Assembly (NCBI GenBank): GCA_964642165.1
Contig: CAZXOC010000156.1
Span: 1 to 17,119, forward strand
DNA: 17,119 bases
Origin: CAYRVX01 sp964642165
Lineage (GTDB): Bacteria; Planctomycetota; Phycisphaerae; SM23-33
Reading direction: 5' to 3'
In this document: in pieces, positions 1 to 6,385 of the stretch
Numbering within the stretch: position 1 is the first letter of the stretch
How the letters are laid out: every line of letters starts with the position of its first letter
Translations under genes and position numbers: made by a program
Notes under the pieces: model-generated
Database searches by the model: none
What the model was told of the DNA's origin: nothing
Seen by the model: only the letters and a program-made list of their open reading frames with translations

Positions 1-1
1 G

Positions 2-541
2 AACCGCAAGATCAAGTTCCGCGAGTCGTTCCGCCCGTTCGCGCCCAGCGTGCTGCGGGAGCGCGCGGCCGAGTGGTTCGGGCTCGACGGCGACACCGAG
101 AGCCCCTACATGCTGCTGGTGGCGCCGGTGCGGGCCGAGCGCCGCAAGCCGGACGCGCCCGCGGGCGACCCGGACCAGGCCGCGACGGGCGCCGACGACG
201 TCGTCGGGCGGCTGCTGGGCGTCGTTCGGAGCGACATTCCGGCCGTGACGCACGTGGACTACTCCGCCCGCGTGCAGACGGTCGACGCCGAGCGCCACGG
301 GCGCTACCACCGACTGATCGAGCGTTTTCGTCGGCGGACCGGCTGCCCCGTCGTCATCAACACGAGCTTCAACGTCCGCGGCGAGCCGATCGTCCGCAGC
401 CCCGAGGACGCCTGGCAGTGCTTCCTGGCGACGAACATGGACGTGCTCGTGCTGGAGAACTGCGTGGTCTACAAGGACGAGCAGCCGGGCGCCGCGGCGT
501 ATCCCATCGACGAGCACCTGGCCCGCTTCGCCCCGGATTGA
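2..541 (+). CDS. NodU/CmcH-family carbamoyltransferase, C-terminal part (5' end outside window)
   Basis: The open frame runs in from the left edge with no start in the window and ends at TGA 539-541, leaving about 179 residues. It reads NRKIKFRESFRPFAPSVL, which is the typical opening of the C-terminal domain of NodU/HypF-type O-carbamoyltransferases, followed by SPYMLLVAPV, a variable Asp/Ala-rich insertion, HVDYSARVQTV and CPVVINTSFNVRGEPIVRSP, the most conserved stretch of this domain. Family knowledge: these enzymes transfer a carbamoyl group from carbamoyl phosphate to a hydroxyl of a sugar or secondary metabolite; the catalytic YrdC-like/Kae1-like half lies upstream and cannot be seen. 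The next gene, SxtJ-like, starts 6 nt after the stop, so they are probably cotranscribed. The substrate cannot be inferred. Family assignment is firm; function beyond carbamoyl transfer is not. Confidence 0.9.
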   Translation, partial: NRKIKFRESFRPFAPSVLRERAAEWFGLDGDTESPYMLLVAPVRAERRKPDAPAGDPDQAATGADDVVGRLLGVVRSDIPAVTHVDYSARVQTVDAERHGRYHRLIERFRRRTGCPVVINTSFNVRGEPIVRSPEDAWQCFLATNMDVLVLENCVVYKDEQPGAAAYPIDEHLARFAPD

Positions 542-547
542 CGTGGC

Positions 548-985
548 ATGGCCCTCGTGGAAGTCAACTGGAGGCCGGACCGCCGGCAGCTTCGCCACTT
601 CGGCGCCGCCGGGCTGGCCGTCCTGGTGGGGCTGACCGTCTGGCTCGCGGTGCGCGCGGGGCGGCGCGGCGAAGCGACCGCCGCCCTGGTGACCGTCAGC
701 GTCATGACCGCCGCGATCGGGGTCTGGCTGGGCCTGACGATCCTCGCCCCGCGGGGGCTCTGGCCCTTCCACGTGATCCTGACGGCCGTGGGCCTGCCGA
801 TCGGCATTGTGCTGTCGTACGCGGCCCTCGCGGTGGTATACTATGGGCTGTTCACGCCGATCGCGCTGATCTTCCGACTGATCGGGCGCGACGTGCTACG
901 CCGGAAGTTCGACCCGGACGTGAAGACGTACTGGGTTCGGCGCCGGACGGGGAAGGACGTCCGGCGCTACTTCCGGCAGTTCTGA
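548..985 (+). CDS. SxtJ-like small membrane protein
   Basis: A 145-residue protein with three or four hydrophobic stretches (about residues 17-40, 45-67 and a long one at 72-105), then a basic cytosolic-looking tail RKFDPDVKTYWVRR. This architecture, and especially the R-x-FDP-x3-(T/S)YW tail, is what I associate with the SxtJ membrane family, which is typically encoded directly beside NodU-type carbamoyltransferases (first named in the saxitoxin cluster). ATG 548 lies 6 nt after the carbamoyltransferase stop; no strong Shine-Dalgarno is visible, consistent with translational coupling. Its biochemical role is unknown; an anchor or transporter partner for the carbamoyltransferase is an inference from position. 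Confidence 0.8.
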   Translation: MALVEVNWRPDRRQLRHFGAAGLAVLVGLTVWLAVRAGRRGEATAALVTVSVMTAAIGVWLGLTILAPRGLWPFHVILTAVGLPIGIVLSYAALAVVYYGLFTPIALIFRLIGRDVLRRKFDPDVKTYWVRRRTGKDVRRYFRQF

Positions 986-1003
986 CCGCCGGGACGCTTG
1001 GCC

Positions 1004-1207
1004 ATGACCGAACAGCGCACGCAAGCGGAGGAGTTCCAGGCCGAGGCGCAGCAGCAGCGCCCGGGGCTGCTTCGCGAGTTCTGGGAGTTCCTCAAGCACA
1101 ACAAGAAGTGGTGGCTGCTGCCGATCCTGCTGGGGATCCTGGTGATCGGCCTGTTCGTGGTCCTGGCCGGCAGCGGCGTGGGGGCGTGGATGTACACCGT
1201 GTTCTGA
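1004..1207 (+). CDS. DUF5989-like small single-pass membrane protein
   Basis: A 67-residue protein. A hydrophilic Gln/Glu-rich N-terminus (residues 1-20) is followed by LREFWEFLKHNKKWWLLP and one strong transmembrane helix (about residues 38-58), ending in WMYTVF. The FxEFWxFLKxxKKWWLLP motif before a single helix and the short (I/M)YTxF end are the hallmark of the DUF5989 family, usually found as the third gene after a carbamoyltransferase and SxtJ. ATG 1004 is preferred over the in-frame TTG at 998, which would add only two residues. The gene lies 18 nt after the SxtJ-like stop and completes a three-gene cassette. Molecular role unknown. Confidence 0.8.
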   Translation: MTEQRTQAEEFQAEAQQQRPGLLREFWEFLKHNKKWWLLPILLGILVIGLFVVLAGSGVGAWMYTVF

Positions 1208-1240
1208 GAGTAGAGAGTAGAAAGGAGACCGCAGGAGAGC
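1207..1240 (+). repeat. Purine-rich tract with repeated GAGAGTA units
   Basis: Directly after the DUF5989-like gene the plus strand carries GAGAGTAGAGAGTAG, then AAAGGAGACCGCAGGAGAG. Its complement resembles the pyrimidine-rich tracts at about 1281-1307 and 1381-1409, so the RNA could fold back on itself imperfectly. No coding content is seen. Confidence 0.45.
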
Positions 1241-1280
1241 CGCCCGCCTCCGATCTCCGGCCTTTCTTGCCGCAGGTACT

Positions 1281-1340
1281 CTCTCTGCTCTCCTGTTCTC
1301 CTGCTCCAAGCTGCGTGCAACCTCTGTTGCACGCAGCTTA
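1281..1340. repeat. Direct repeat copy 1: pyrimidine tract plus perfect 13-bp palindrome
   Basis: A CT-rich tract (CTCTCCTGTTCTCCTGCTCC) is followed by a perfect inverted repeat: AAGCTGCGTGCAA at 1308-1320, loop CCTCTG at 1321-1326, TTGCACGCAGCTT at 1327-1339. The same arrangement recurs 101 bp downstream with an identical loop. No T-tract follows on either strand, so it is not a classical intrinsic terminator, but it could act as a bidirectional terminator-like or mRNA-stabilising hairpin between the convergent DUF5989-like and zinc-ribbon genes. Confidence 0.8.
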
Positions 1341-1380
1341 CGCGGCGGCCGAGGCCGCCCGCTAAACGCTGCCGCGGGTG

Positions 1381-1441
1381 CTCTGTCCTCTCTCCTGCTC
1401 TCCTGCTCTAGCTGCGTGCAACCTCTGTTGCACGCAGCTTA
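1381..1441. repeat. Direct repeat copy 2: pyrimidine tract plus 12-bp palindrome, overlaps a stop codon
   Basis: CTCTCCTGCTCTCCTGCTCT is followed by AGCTGCGTGCAA at 1410-1421, loop CCTCTG at 1422-1427 and TTGCACGCAGCT at 1428-1439. Arms and loop match copy 1; the outermost base pair is lost. The TTA at 1439-1441, which follows the right arm as in copy 1, is the TAA stop of the minus-strand zinc-ribbon gene, so translation of that gene ends exactly where the hairpin begins. Confidence 0.8.
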
Positions 1442-2686
1442 GCCCGCCGGCGGGGTCTCGGGGCCGTCGGCCGGCGCGGAGGCGCGGGCCTTGCCCTTCT
1501 TTCGCGTGTTCGAGGCCACCTCGAAGACCGCCCGGACCAGGTCGACCAGCAGGTGGTAGGCCAGGAACAGGACGTACAGCACCACGTACAGGACCACGAA
1601 GCCGATCAGGCCCCGGCAGACGCCCTCCATCGCCGCGGCGAGGACCTCGATGGACTCGTACCGCACGGCTGTCTGCCCCGCCAGGGCCAGCCGGTAGAGC
1701 GACCAGACCACCAGCAGCATCAGCCCCACGGGAGCCGCCAGGAGGATCAGCTTCCAGAGGAAGGAGAAGAACCCGACGACCTCGGCGCCGGGGCCGCCTC
1801 CGGGTCGCACGTGGACGTTGAGGACGTTCGGGTTCAGCGCGGCGACCGCCAGCAGCAGGCACAGCGCAGCGCCGACGAGCCCGAGGATGCCCAGCTCGAG
1901 GCCCGGGCCCCAGTGACCCGTCTCGTAGCCGGCGTGGGCGGCGTACGGCAGGATCACCAGCGCCGCGGCCAGCAGCAGCACGGCCAGGCAGTCCGGCAGG
2001 GCGGTCGACGAGAGCCGTCCCGGCGTGGCGGCGATCATCTTCCGCGAGGCCGTGCGGACCTTCGCGACCACGTACTGCCCCAGCACCAGCAGCACCGCCG
2101 AGACGACCAGCGCGAGGCACAGCCGCACCTTGTCGGACCAAGTCCAGACGAACGACGTCTTGCCCGCCAGGACCCCCACGCCCAGCACCAGCGCGGCGGG
2201 CGCCAGCGCCACGAGGGCGTAGGCGCCGACGAGGAAGGAGATCCGCTCCACGGCGGGGAACAGCCGCTTGGCGCCGCGGCCGCGAAGGTGCCCGGCCAGC
2301 CGGTCGAGCAGCCCGGCGGGGAAGGGCAGCGCCGACGGCGGGCGTGGCGGCCTGGCCGGCGGGAGGACCTCCGTCGGCGGCTGGACAGGCTGGAGCGCGG
2401 GCGCCTCGGGCTTCTTCGGCGCGGGCGCCTCGGGCTTCTTCGGCGCGGGCGCCTCGGGCTTCTCCGGCGCGGGCGCCTCGGGCTTCTCCGGCGCGGGCGC
2501 CTCGGGCGGGCCGCCCGGCGAGGGCTTTGCCCCGCCGCGGGCCTTGCGCTTCGCCTCGGCGGCGGCCTCGGCGGCCGTGGGAATCTGGTTCACCGCTCCG
2601 CAGCGGGCGCAGTTGCCCTGCCGGCCGGCGAACTGGCTGCTGACCTTGATCAGCGCCCCGCAGTTCTTGCACTTGAAGTAGATCAC
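1439..2686 (-). CDS. Zinc-ribbon multi-pass membrane protein with Pro/Ala/Glu/Lys linker
   Basis: A 415-residue protein of unknown function. The N-terminus is a four-cysteine zinc ribbon (C6-x2-C9-x16-C26-x2-C29, in the context YFKCKNCG and GNCARCG). A charged Ala/Lys stretch follows, then a linker of about five PEAPAPEK or PEAPAPKK octapeptides. The remaining two thirds hold about six hydrophobic segments and the C-terminus is a short basic/Pro tail. GTG 2686 is chosen over GTG 2692 because AGGAGG (2695-2700) lies 8 nt from it but only 2 nt from the other. It is divergent from murI and convergent with the DUF5989-like gene. A soluble zinc ribbon on a membrane domain suggests a cytosolic sensing or scaffolding part, but no function is claimed. 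Confidence 0.8.
   Translation of the reverse strand: MIYFKCKNCGALIKVSSQFAGRQGNCARCGAVNQIPTAAEAAAEAKRKARGGAKPSPGGPPEAPAPEKPEAPAPEKPEAPAPKKPEAPAPKKPEAPALQPVQPPTEVLPPARPPRPPSALPFPAGLLDRLAGHLRGRGAKRLFPAVERISFLVGAYALVALAPAALVLGVGVLAGKTSFVWTWSDKVRLCLALVVSAVLLVLGQYVVAKVRTASRKMIAATPGRLSSTALPDCLAVLLLAAALVILPYAAHAGYETGHWGPGLELGILGLVGAALCLLLAVAALNPNVLNVHVRPGGGPGAEVVGFFSFLWKLILLAAPVGLMLLVVWSLYRLALAGQTAVRYESIEVLAAAMEGVCRGLIGFVVLYVVLYVLFLAYHLLVDLVRAVFEVASNTRKKGKARASAPADGPETPPAG
2398..2515 (-). repeat. Tandem 24-bp repeats encoding PEAPAPEK/PEAPAPKK
   Basis: About four and a half head-to-tail 24-bp units inside the zinc-ribbon membrane gene. On the plus strand each contains GCGGGCGCCTCGGGCTTCT. Units differ in pairs (CTTCTT versus CTTCTC), giving KK or EK at the end of the octapeptide. 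The multiple of three keeps the frame, so unit number could vary between strains. Confidence 0.85.
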
Positions 2687-2694
2687 TGCCACGA

Positions 2695-2700
2695 CCTCCT
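2695..2700 (-). promoter_or_regulatory. Shine-Dalgarno deciding the zinc-ribbon gene start
   Basis: AGGAGG on the minus strand. It is 8 nt from GTG 2686 and only 2 nt from the upstream in-frame GTG 2692, so the shorter start is preferred. Confidence 0.6.
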
Positions 2701-2712
2701 TCCGCGCTCGTC

Positions 2713-2741
2713 AGGCTAGGGCGTCGCGGCGGCGCTGTCAA
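2713..2741 (-). promoter_or_regulatory. Candidate sigma-70-type promoter for the zinc-ribbon gene
   Basis: The minus strand shows a perfect TTGACA (2741-2736), a 17-nt spacer and TAGCCT (2718-2713). The -10 box matches only 3 of 6 consensus bases. The predicted start would leave a leader of about 20 nt that includes the Shine-Dalgarno. Confidence 0.4.
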
Positions 2742-2761
2742 CGCGGAGCAGCGCGAGCGGC

Positions 2762-2790
2762 TTGCCTTGGGCAGTGCGGTTCGGTAAGCT
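2762..2790 (+). promoter_or_regulatory. Weak candidate promoter for murI
   Basis: TTGCCT (2762-2767), 17-nt spacer and TAAGCT (2785-2790) on the plus strand. The expected start would fall near 2797, the GTG codon of murI, which would make a leaderless mRNA. Both boxes are imperfect. Confidence 0.25.
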
Positions 2791-2796
2791 CCCTTC

Positions 2797-3654
2797 GTGG
2801 CGAGCAGTCAACCCATGGACTCGACGGATCGGCCGATCGGCGTGTTCGATTCCGGCCTGGGGGGGCTGACGGTCACGCGCGAGCTGGCCCGGGCCATGCC
2901 CGCCGAGTCGATCGTCTACCTCGGTGACAGCGCCCGCGTGCCCTACGGCACGAAGAGCCTCGAGACGGTCCGGCGGTTCGCCCTGGAGGATTTGTCCTTC
3001 CTGCTGGGGTTCGATCCGAAGCTGGTGGTGGTGGCGTGCAACACGGCCTCGGCGGCGGCCCTCGAGCCGCTCGAGCGGGCCTGCCCGGTGGGGGTGGTGG
3101 ACGTGATTCGCCCGGGCGCGGCGGCGGCCGTCGCGGCGACGGATCGGGCCATCGGCGTCATCGGCACCGAGGCGACGATCGGCTCCGGGGCGTACCAGCG
3201 CGCCATCGCCGCGGTCGACCCGGCGCGCGAGGTCGTCGCCCGGGCCTGCCCGCTGCTCGTGCCCATCGTCGAGGAAGGCCGACACGACGACGACCCCATC
3301 GTCCTGCACGTCCTGTGCGACTACCTCCGCGAGCTCCAGCGCCGGCGCCCGGGCGTGCTGATCCTCGGCTGCACGCACTACCCGCTGCTGTCGCGGCAGA
3401 TCGGCAAGCTGATGGGCCCGGAGGTGGCGCTGATCAACTCCGGCCGGGCCGCGGCGCTTGAAGTCCAGCGGCGACTGTGCTCAACTGGGCAGGCCGCCGG
3501 CGGCGCCGGGCGCGGAGAGCTGCGCTGCTACACCACGGACAACCCGCAGCGCTTCGCCCGCCTCGGCGAGCGCTTCGGCGAGCGGGCGATTCACCACGTG
3601 GCGTTTGTCGGGACCGACGAGCTGGAGGCCCGATCGACGGCGATGCCCCAATGA
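2797..3654 (+). CDS. murI: Glutamate racemase
   Basis: A 285-residue cytosolic enzyme interconverting L- and D-glutamate to supply D-Glu for peptidoglycan. Diagnostic motifs in order: GVFDSGLGGLT (residues 15-25), YLGDSARVPYG (41-51), VVVACNTASAA with the first catalytic Cys81, GVIGTEATI.SGAY (120-133), CPLLVPIVEEG (151-161) and LILGCTHYPLL with the second catalytic Cys192. Length fits the family (about 260-290). The start is GTG 2797 or ATG 2815; neither has a strong Shine-Dalgarno, and the homologous core starts at about residue 11, so both are possible. It overlaps the next gene by 4 nt (ATGA at 3651-3654), implying translational coupling with the HEAT lipoprotein. Confidence 0.95.
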   Translation: MASSQPMDSTDRPIGVFDSGLGGLTVTRELARAMPAESIVYLGDSARVPYGTKSLETVRRFALEDLSFLLGFDPKLVVVACNTASAAALEPLERACPVGVVDVIRPGAAAAVAATDRAIGVIGTEATIGSGAYQRAIAAVDPAREVVARACPLLVPIVEEGRHDDDPIVLHVLCDYLRELQRRRPGVLILGCTHYPLLSRQIGKLMGPEVALINSGRAAALEVQRRLCSTGQAAGGAGRGELRCYTTDNPQRFARLGERFGERAIHHVAFVGTDELEARSTAMPQ

Positions 3655-4538
3655 GGACGATCGCGAGACAACCCGTTGGCGCCCTGGCGTGCCTGGCAGC
3701 CGTCCTGCTGGCCGGCGGGTGCGACAAGGACGGGAAGTCCGGCGGGCTCGACGCCCTCGACAAGCTCACGCTCGACAACCTGGCGAAGAAGCTCATCGGC
3801 CCTTCCCCGTCGCAGTACCGCGAGATGGCCTTCGACCCCAACGACCCGGACCGCCGCCGGCAGGGCATCATCGGGCTGAGCAAGAAGGACCGGGGCCTCA
3901 AGGAGCCGTACCTCAGGGGCTACGCGGCGATCCTGAAAACGGACCGCGAGCCCCTGGTTCGCGCCGCGGCCGTTCGGGCCCTCGGCAAGGCACGGGACCC
4001 CAACTACATCGAGGACGTCGCCCGCGCCCTGTTCGACCGGTCGGACGCGGTGCGTCACGACGCGGCCGTCGCGCTGGACGGGCTGACCGGCGCGGTGGCC
4101 GTCGAGCCCCTCCGCAACCGCGCCGTGAACGACACCGACCAGGACGTCCGCGCCGCCGCCGCGCGGGCCCTGAGGCACTACCGCCGGGACGACGTCGTCC
4201 GCGCGCTGGTCGAATGCCTCGCCGACAGGCAGTTCGGCGTTCGGCACGAGGCCCACGCCTCCCTGGTGGCCCTCGTCGGGCAGGACAGGGGCTACGAGCC
4301 CCAGGACTGGGGCGACGTGACGCTCAAGGGCCTGCCGCCGCCGAAGCCGCCGGAGAAGGGCACCTGGTGGGACCGCCTCTGGCGCAAGCGCGCCAAGCCC
4401 AGCCCCGAGCCGCCGACCAGCAGCGACCACCGCGCCGAAAAGAAGCCGCCCGGCCACAAGGGGCCGGAGTGGTGGGACCGCCTGTGGCGCAAGGACCGCA
4501 AGCCCCCCGCACCGCCCGCGACCCGACCGGCCGCCTAG
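3651..4538 (+). CDS. HEAT-repeat lipoprotein
   Basis: A 295-residue protein. It starts with a lipoprotein signal peptide: basic MRTIARQ, a hydrophobic core and lipobox LAGGC with Cys24 as the acylated residue. Residues about 95-215 form two to three HEAT-like helical repeats (EPLVRAAAVRALGKARD; DAVRHDAAVALDGL; QDVRAAAARALRHY; FGVRHEAHASLVAL), a protein-interaction scaffold. The C-terminus is Pro/Lys-rich and contains a Trp-rich WWDRLWRK motif twice. The start is fixed by ATG 3651 overlapping the murI stop; the frame continues further upstream but that part is a shadow of murI. It probably sits in a cell-envelope membrane facing the periplasm. No enzymatic motif is seen; binding partner unknown. 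A dehydrogenase gene follows after 43 nt. Confidence 0.85.
   Translation: MRTIARQPVGALACLAAVLLAGGCDKDGKSGGLDALDKLTLDNLAKKLIGPSPSQYREMAFDPNDPDRRRQGIIGLSKKDRGLKEPYLRGYAAILKTDREPLVRAAAVRALGKARDPNYIEDVARALFDRSDAVRHDAAVALDGLTGAVAVEPLRNRAVNDTDQDVRAAAARALRHYRRDDVVRALVECLADRQFGVRHEAHASLVALVGQDRGYEPQDWGDVTLKGLPPPKPPEKGTWWDRLWRKRAKPSPEPPTSSDHRAEKKPPGHKGPEWWDRLWRKDRKPPAPPATRPAA
4365..4388 (+). repeat. Intragenic repeat, copy 1, encoding WWDRLWRK
   Basis: A 24-bp stretch inside the HEAT lipoprotein gene starting TGGTGGGACCGCCT. It recurs 105 bp downstream at 4470-4493 with one mismatch (CTCTGG versus CTGTGG), which is silent. The flanks also share Pro/Lys-rich coding character, suggesting a recent internal duplication of a roughly 35-residue unit. 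Confidence 0.8.
4470..4493 (+). repeat. Intragenic repeat, copy 2, encoding WWDRLWRK
   Basis: Second copy of the 24-bp Trp-rich unit, 15 codons from the end of the HEAT lipoprotein gene; see copy 1 at 4365-4388. Confidence 0.8.
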
Positions 4539-4581
4539 CCCGCGACGCCCCCCGCGGGACCGACGACGGCAGGAGACACCG

Positions 4582-5538
4582 ATGCTGGCACTGTGCTTCG
4601 ACGGCAAGGTGACCCTTCGCCGCGACTGCCCCCGCCCCCGACCGGGGCGCAGCGAGGTGCTCGTGGCGGTCCACAAGGCCGGCATCTGCGCGACCGACCT
4701 GGAGGTCGTCCGGGGCTACATGGGCTTCCGCGGCGTCATGGGCCACGAGTTCGTCGGCACCGTCGTCGGCGGCTCGCGGGCCTGGCGCGGCAAACGCGTC
4801 GTCGCCGAGATCAACTGCATCTGCGGGCGCTGCGACCTGTGCCGCTCCGGGCTGTCCGACCACTGCCGGAACCGCACCGTCCTGGGCATCGACGGCCGCG
4901 ACGGCTGCTTCGCCGAGTACCTCGTCGTCCCCACGCGCAACCTCCACGAGGTGCCCGGGCGGATCGGCGACGCCGAGGCCGTCTTCGTCGAGCCCCTCGC
5001 CGCCGCCTTCCAGGTCGCCCGGCAGGTGAAGCTCAGCCCCACCGACCGCGTGGTCGTCCTGGGCGACGGGCGCCTCGGGCAGTTGATCGTCCGCGTCCTG
5101 AAGCGTTCCCTGCGGCGGACGGTGATGGTCGGGCGGCACGCGGCGAAGCTGGAGGCCGCGGAGAAGCAGGGCGTCCAGACGGTCCTCGAGCCGGACTTCG
5201 TCGCGGGCGCCGATGCCGACGTCGTCGTCGACGCCACGGGCAGCCCGTCCGGCCTCCAGTTGGCCATGCGCGCCGTGCGTCCCCGCGGCACGATCGTCCT
5301 GAAGAGCACCTTCGCCGCCGCGGAGGGACTGGACCTCGCGCCGCTGGTCGTCCACGAGATCACCGTGGTCGGCTCGCGCTGCGGGCCGTTCCCCGCCGCC
5401 CTTCAGGCCCTCGCCGCCGGCGAGGTGGACGTCTCGGCGCTGATCAGCGCGGAGTTTCCCCTGGCCGAGGGCCCGGCCGCCCTCGAGGCCGCCGGCGACG
5501 CCGACCACCTGAAGGTGCTGCTCGATGTCGGGCAGTGA
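4582..5538 (+). CDS. Zinc-dependent medium-chain dehydrogenase (alcohol dehydrogenase-like)
   Basis: A 318-residue MDR-superfamily oxidoreductase, probably NAD(P)-dependent. GroES-like domain: catalytic zinc ligands Cys36 (AGICATDLE) and His55-Glu56 (MGHEFVG); structural zinc site C81-x2-C84-x2-C87-x7-C95; Glu137 in FVEPLAAAF. The Rossmann domain carries GDGRLGQL (151-158), a G-x-G-x-x-G nucleotide loop. It is somewhat shorter than the usual 340-350 residues, mainly in the second half, but shows no break. ATG 4582 has GGCAGGAGA just upstream. The substrate (sugar alcohol, threonine-like or other) cannot be read from the sequence. The last 14 nt overlap the next gene, so the pair is coupled. 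Confidence 0.9.
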   Translation: MLALCFDGKVTLRRDCPRPRPGRSEVLVAVHKAGICATDLEVVRGYMGFRGVMGHEFVGTVVGGSRAWRGKRVVAEINCICGRCDLCRSGLSDHCRNRTVLGIDGRDGCFAEYLVVPTRNLHEVPGRIGDAEAVFVEPLAAAFQVARQVKLSPTDRVVVLGDGRLGQLIVRVLKRSLRRTVMVGRHAAKLEAAEKQGVQTVLEPDFVAGADADVVVDATGSPSGLQLAMRAVRPRGTIVLKSTFAAAEGLDLAPLVVHEITVVGSRCGPFPAALQALAAGEVDVSALISAEFPLAEGPAALEAAGDADHLKVLLDVGQ

Positions 5539-6298
5539 GCCGCCGACGTACCGCCTCGCCGAGCTGGCGAACGGCTGGCGGGTCGGGCGATTCGCCGGGC
5601 TCGATGCCCTCCCGGACGTGGCGCACGCCGTGACGACGCGAAACGGCCCGGACGTCCGCGCGATGGCCGCCGACCGCCCCGGCGCGGCCGCGCTCGTCGC
5701 CGACGCGCTGGGCCTCCGCGAGGCGGCCGTCTGCAACCAGGTCCACGGCGCGGACGTGCTCCGGGCGACCTCGGGCGGGCTCGTCGGCGACGGCGACGCC
5801 CTGGTCACCGGCGTCGCCGGGCTGGGCGTGATGGCCTTCGGCGCCGACTGCCCGCTGATCCTGGCCGCCGACGCCGCCGGGGCGGGCGTGGGCGTCGCCC
5901 ACGCGTCCTGGCGCGGCACGCTCGGGCGCGTCGCGTCGCGGCTGATCGAGGCGCTTGCCGACGAATGCGGCGCCGAGCCGCCCGGCATCGTCGCCTGCAT
6001 CGGGCCCTCCGCCGGGCCCTGCTGCTACGAGGTCGGCGGCGAGGTGCTCTCGGCGGCCGTCGCCGCACTGGGGCTCTCCGCCGAACGCTTCTTCCGCGAG
6101 CGGGCGGGCGGGAAGTACCTCTTCGACCTCTGGGCCGCCAACCGCGACCAGCTCCTCCGCTCCGGCCTGCGGCGCGAGAACGTCCACGCCGCCGAAGTCT
6201 GCACTATCTGCCGCAACGACCTCTACCCCAGCTACCGCGCCGAGGGCTCCCGCGCCGGCCGCTTCGCCGCCCTCATCGCCCGGCGCGGCGCCGGTTGA
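5525..6298 (+). CDS. pgeF: PgeF/YfiH laccase-domain protein (multicopper polyphenol oxidase family)
   Basis: A 257-residue protein of the YfiH/LACC1 family. The conserved metal-binding triad is visible: His74 in CNQVHGADV, Cys109 in GADCPLIL and His126 in VAHASWRGT, followed by IGPSAGPCCYEVG and a C-terminal DLWAANRDQL...CTICRNDLYPSYRAEG that is typical of the family. Family knowledge: bacterial members act on purine nucleosides in vitro, and the E. coli homologue has been linked to fidelity of peptidoglycan composition. ATG 5525 lies inside the dehydrogenase gene (14-nt overlap). Its presence in the same run as murI gives a possible cell-wall context; the coupling to a dehydrogenase is unexplained. 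Confidence 0.92.
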   Translation: MSGSEPPTYRLAELANGWRVGRFAGLDALPDVAHAVTTRNGPDVRAMAADRPGAAALVADALGLREAAVCNQVHGADVLRATSGGLVGDGDALVTGVAGLGVMAFGADCPLILAADAAGAGVGVAHASWRGTLGRVASRLIEALADECGAEPPGIVACIGPSAGPCCYEVGGEVLSAAVAALGLSAERFFRERAGGKYLFDLWAANRDQLLRSGLRRENVHAAEVCTICRNDLYPSYRAEGSRAGRFAALIARRGAG

Positions 6299-6324
6299 CC
6301 CGGAGCGCCTTCATCCCGTACAGT
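6295..6324 (+). promoter_or_regulatory. Candidate promoter for the DUF433 gene
   Basis: TTGACC (6295-6300, overlapping the pgeF stop codon), an 18-nt spacer and TACAGT (6319-6324). If used, transcription would start near 6331, compatible with the RBS-supported start at 6386. Confidence 0.4.
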
Positions 6325-6370
6325 AGACACCTACGGTTGGGCTTCGATGACCAACGGCGGACGGGGGCGA

Positions 6371-6376
6371 GAGGAG
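6371..6376 (+). promoter_or_regulatory. Shine-Dalgarno deciding the DUF433 start
   Basis: GAGGAG lies 9 nt before GTG 6386. The upstream in-frame ATG 6347 has no comparable site and would add a 13-residue Gly/Arg-rich segment outside the family domain. Confidence 0.5.
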
Positions 6377-6385
6377 CGACTGACC

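Noticed and set aside
2398..2515. CRISPR-like tandem repeat
   Set aside because: Units are adjacent 24-bp coding repeats with no unique spacers.
3477..3650. Upstream extension of the HEAT lipoprotein
   Set aside because: It lies inside murI in another frame, and the lipoprotein signal peptide starts exactly at ATG 3651.
4324..6000. A minus-strand open frame of 558 codons over the dehydrogenase and pgeF
   Set aside because: Low-complexity composition without motifs, opposite two genes with clear catalytic residues.
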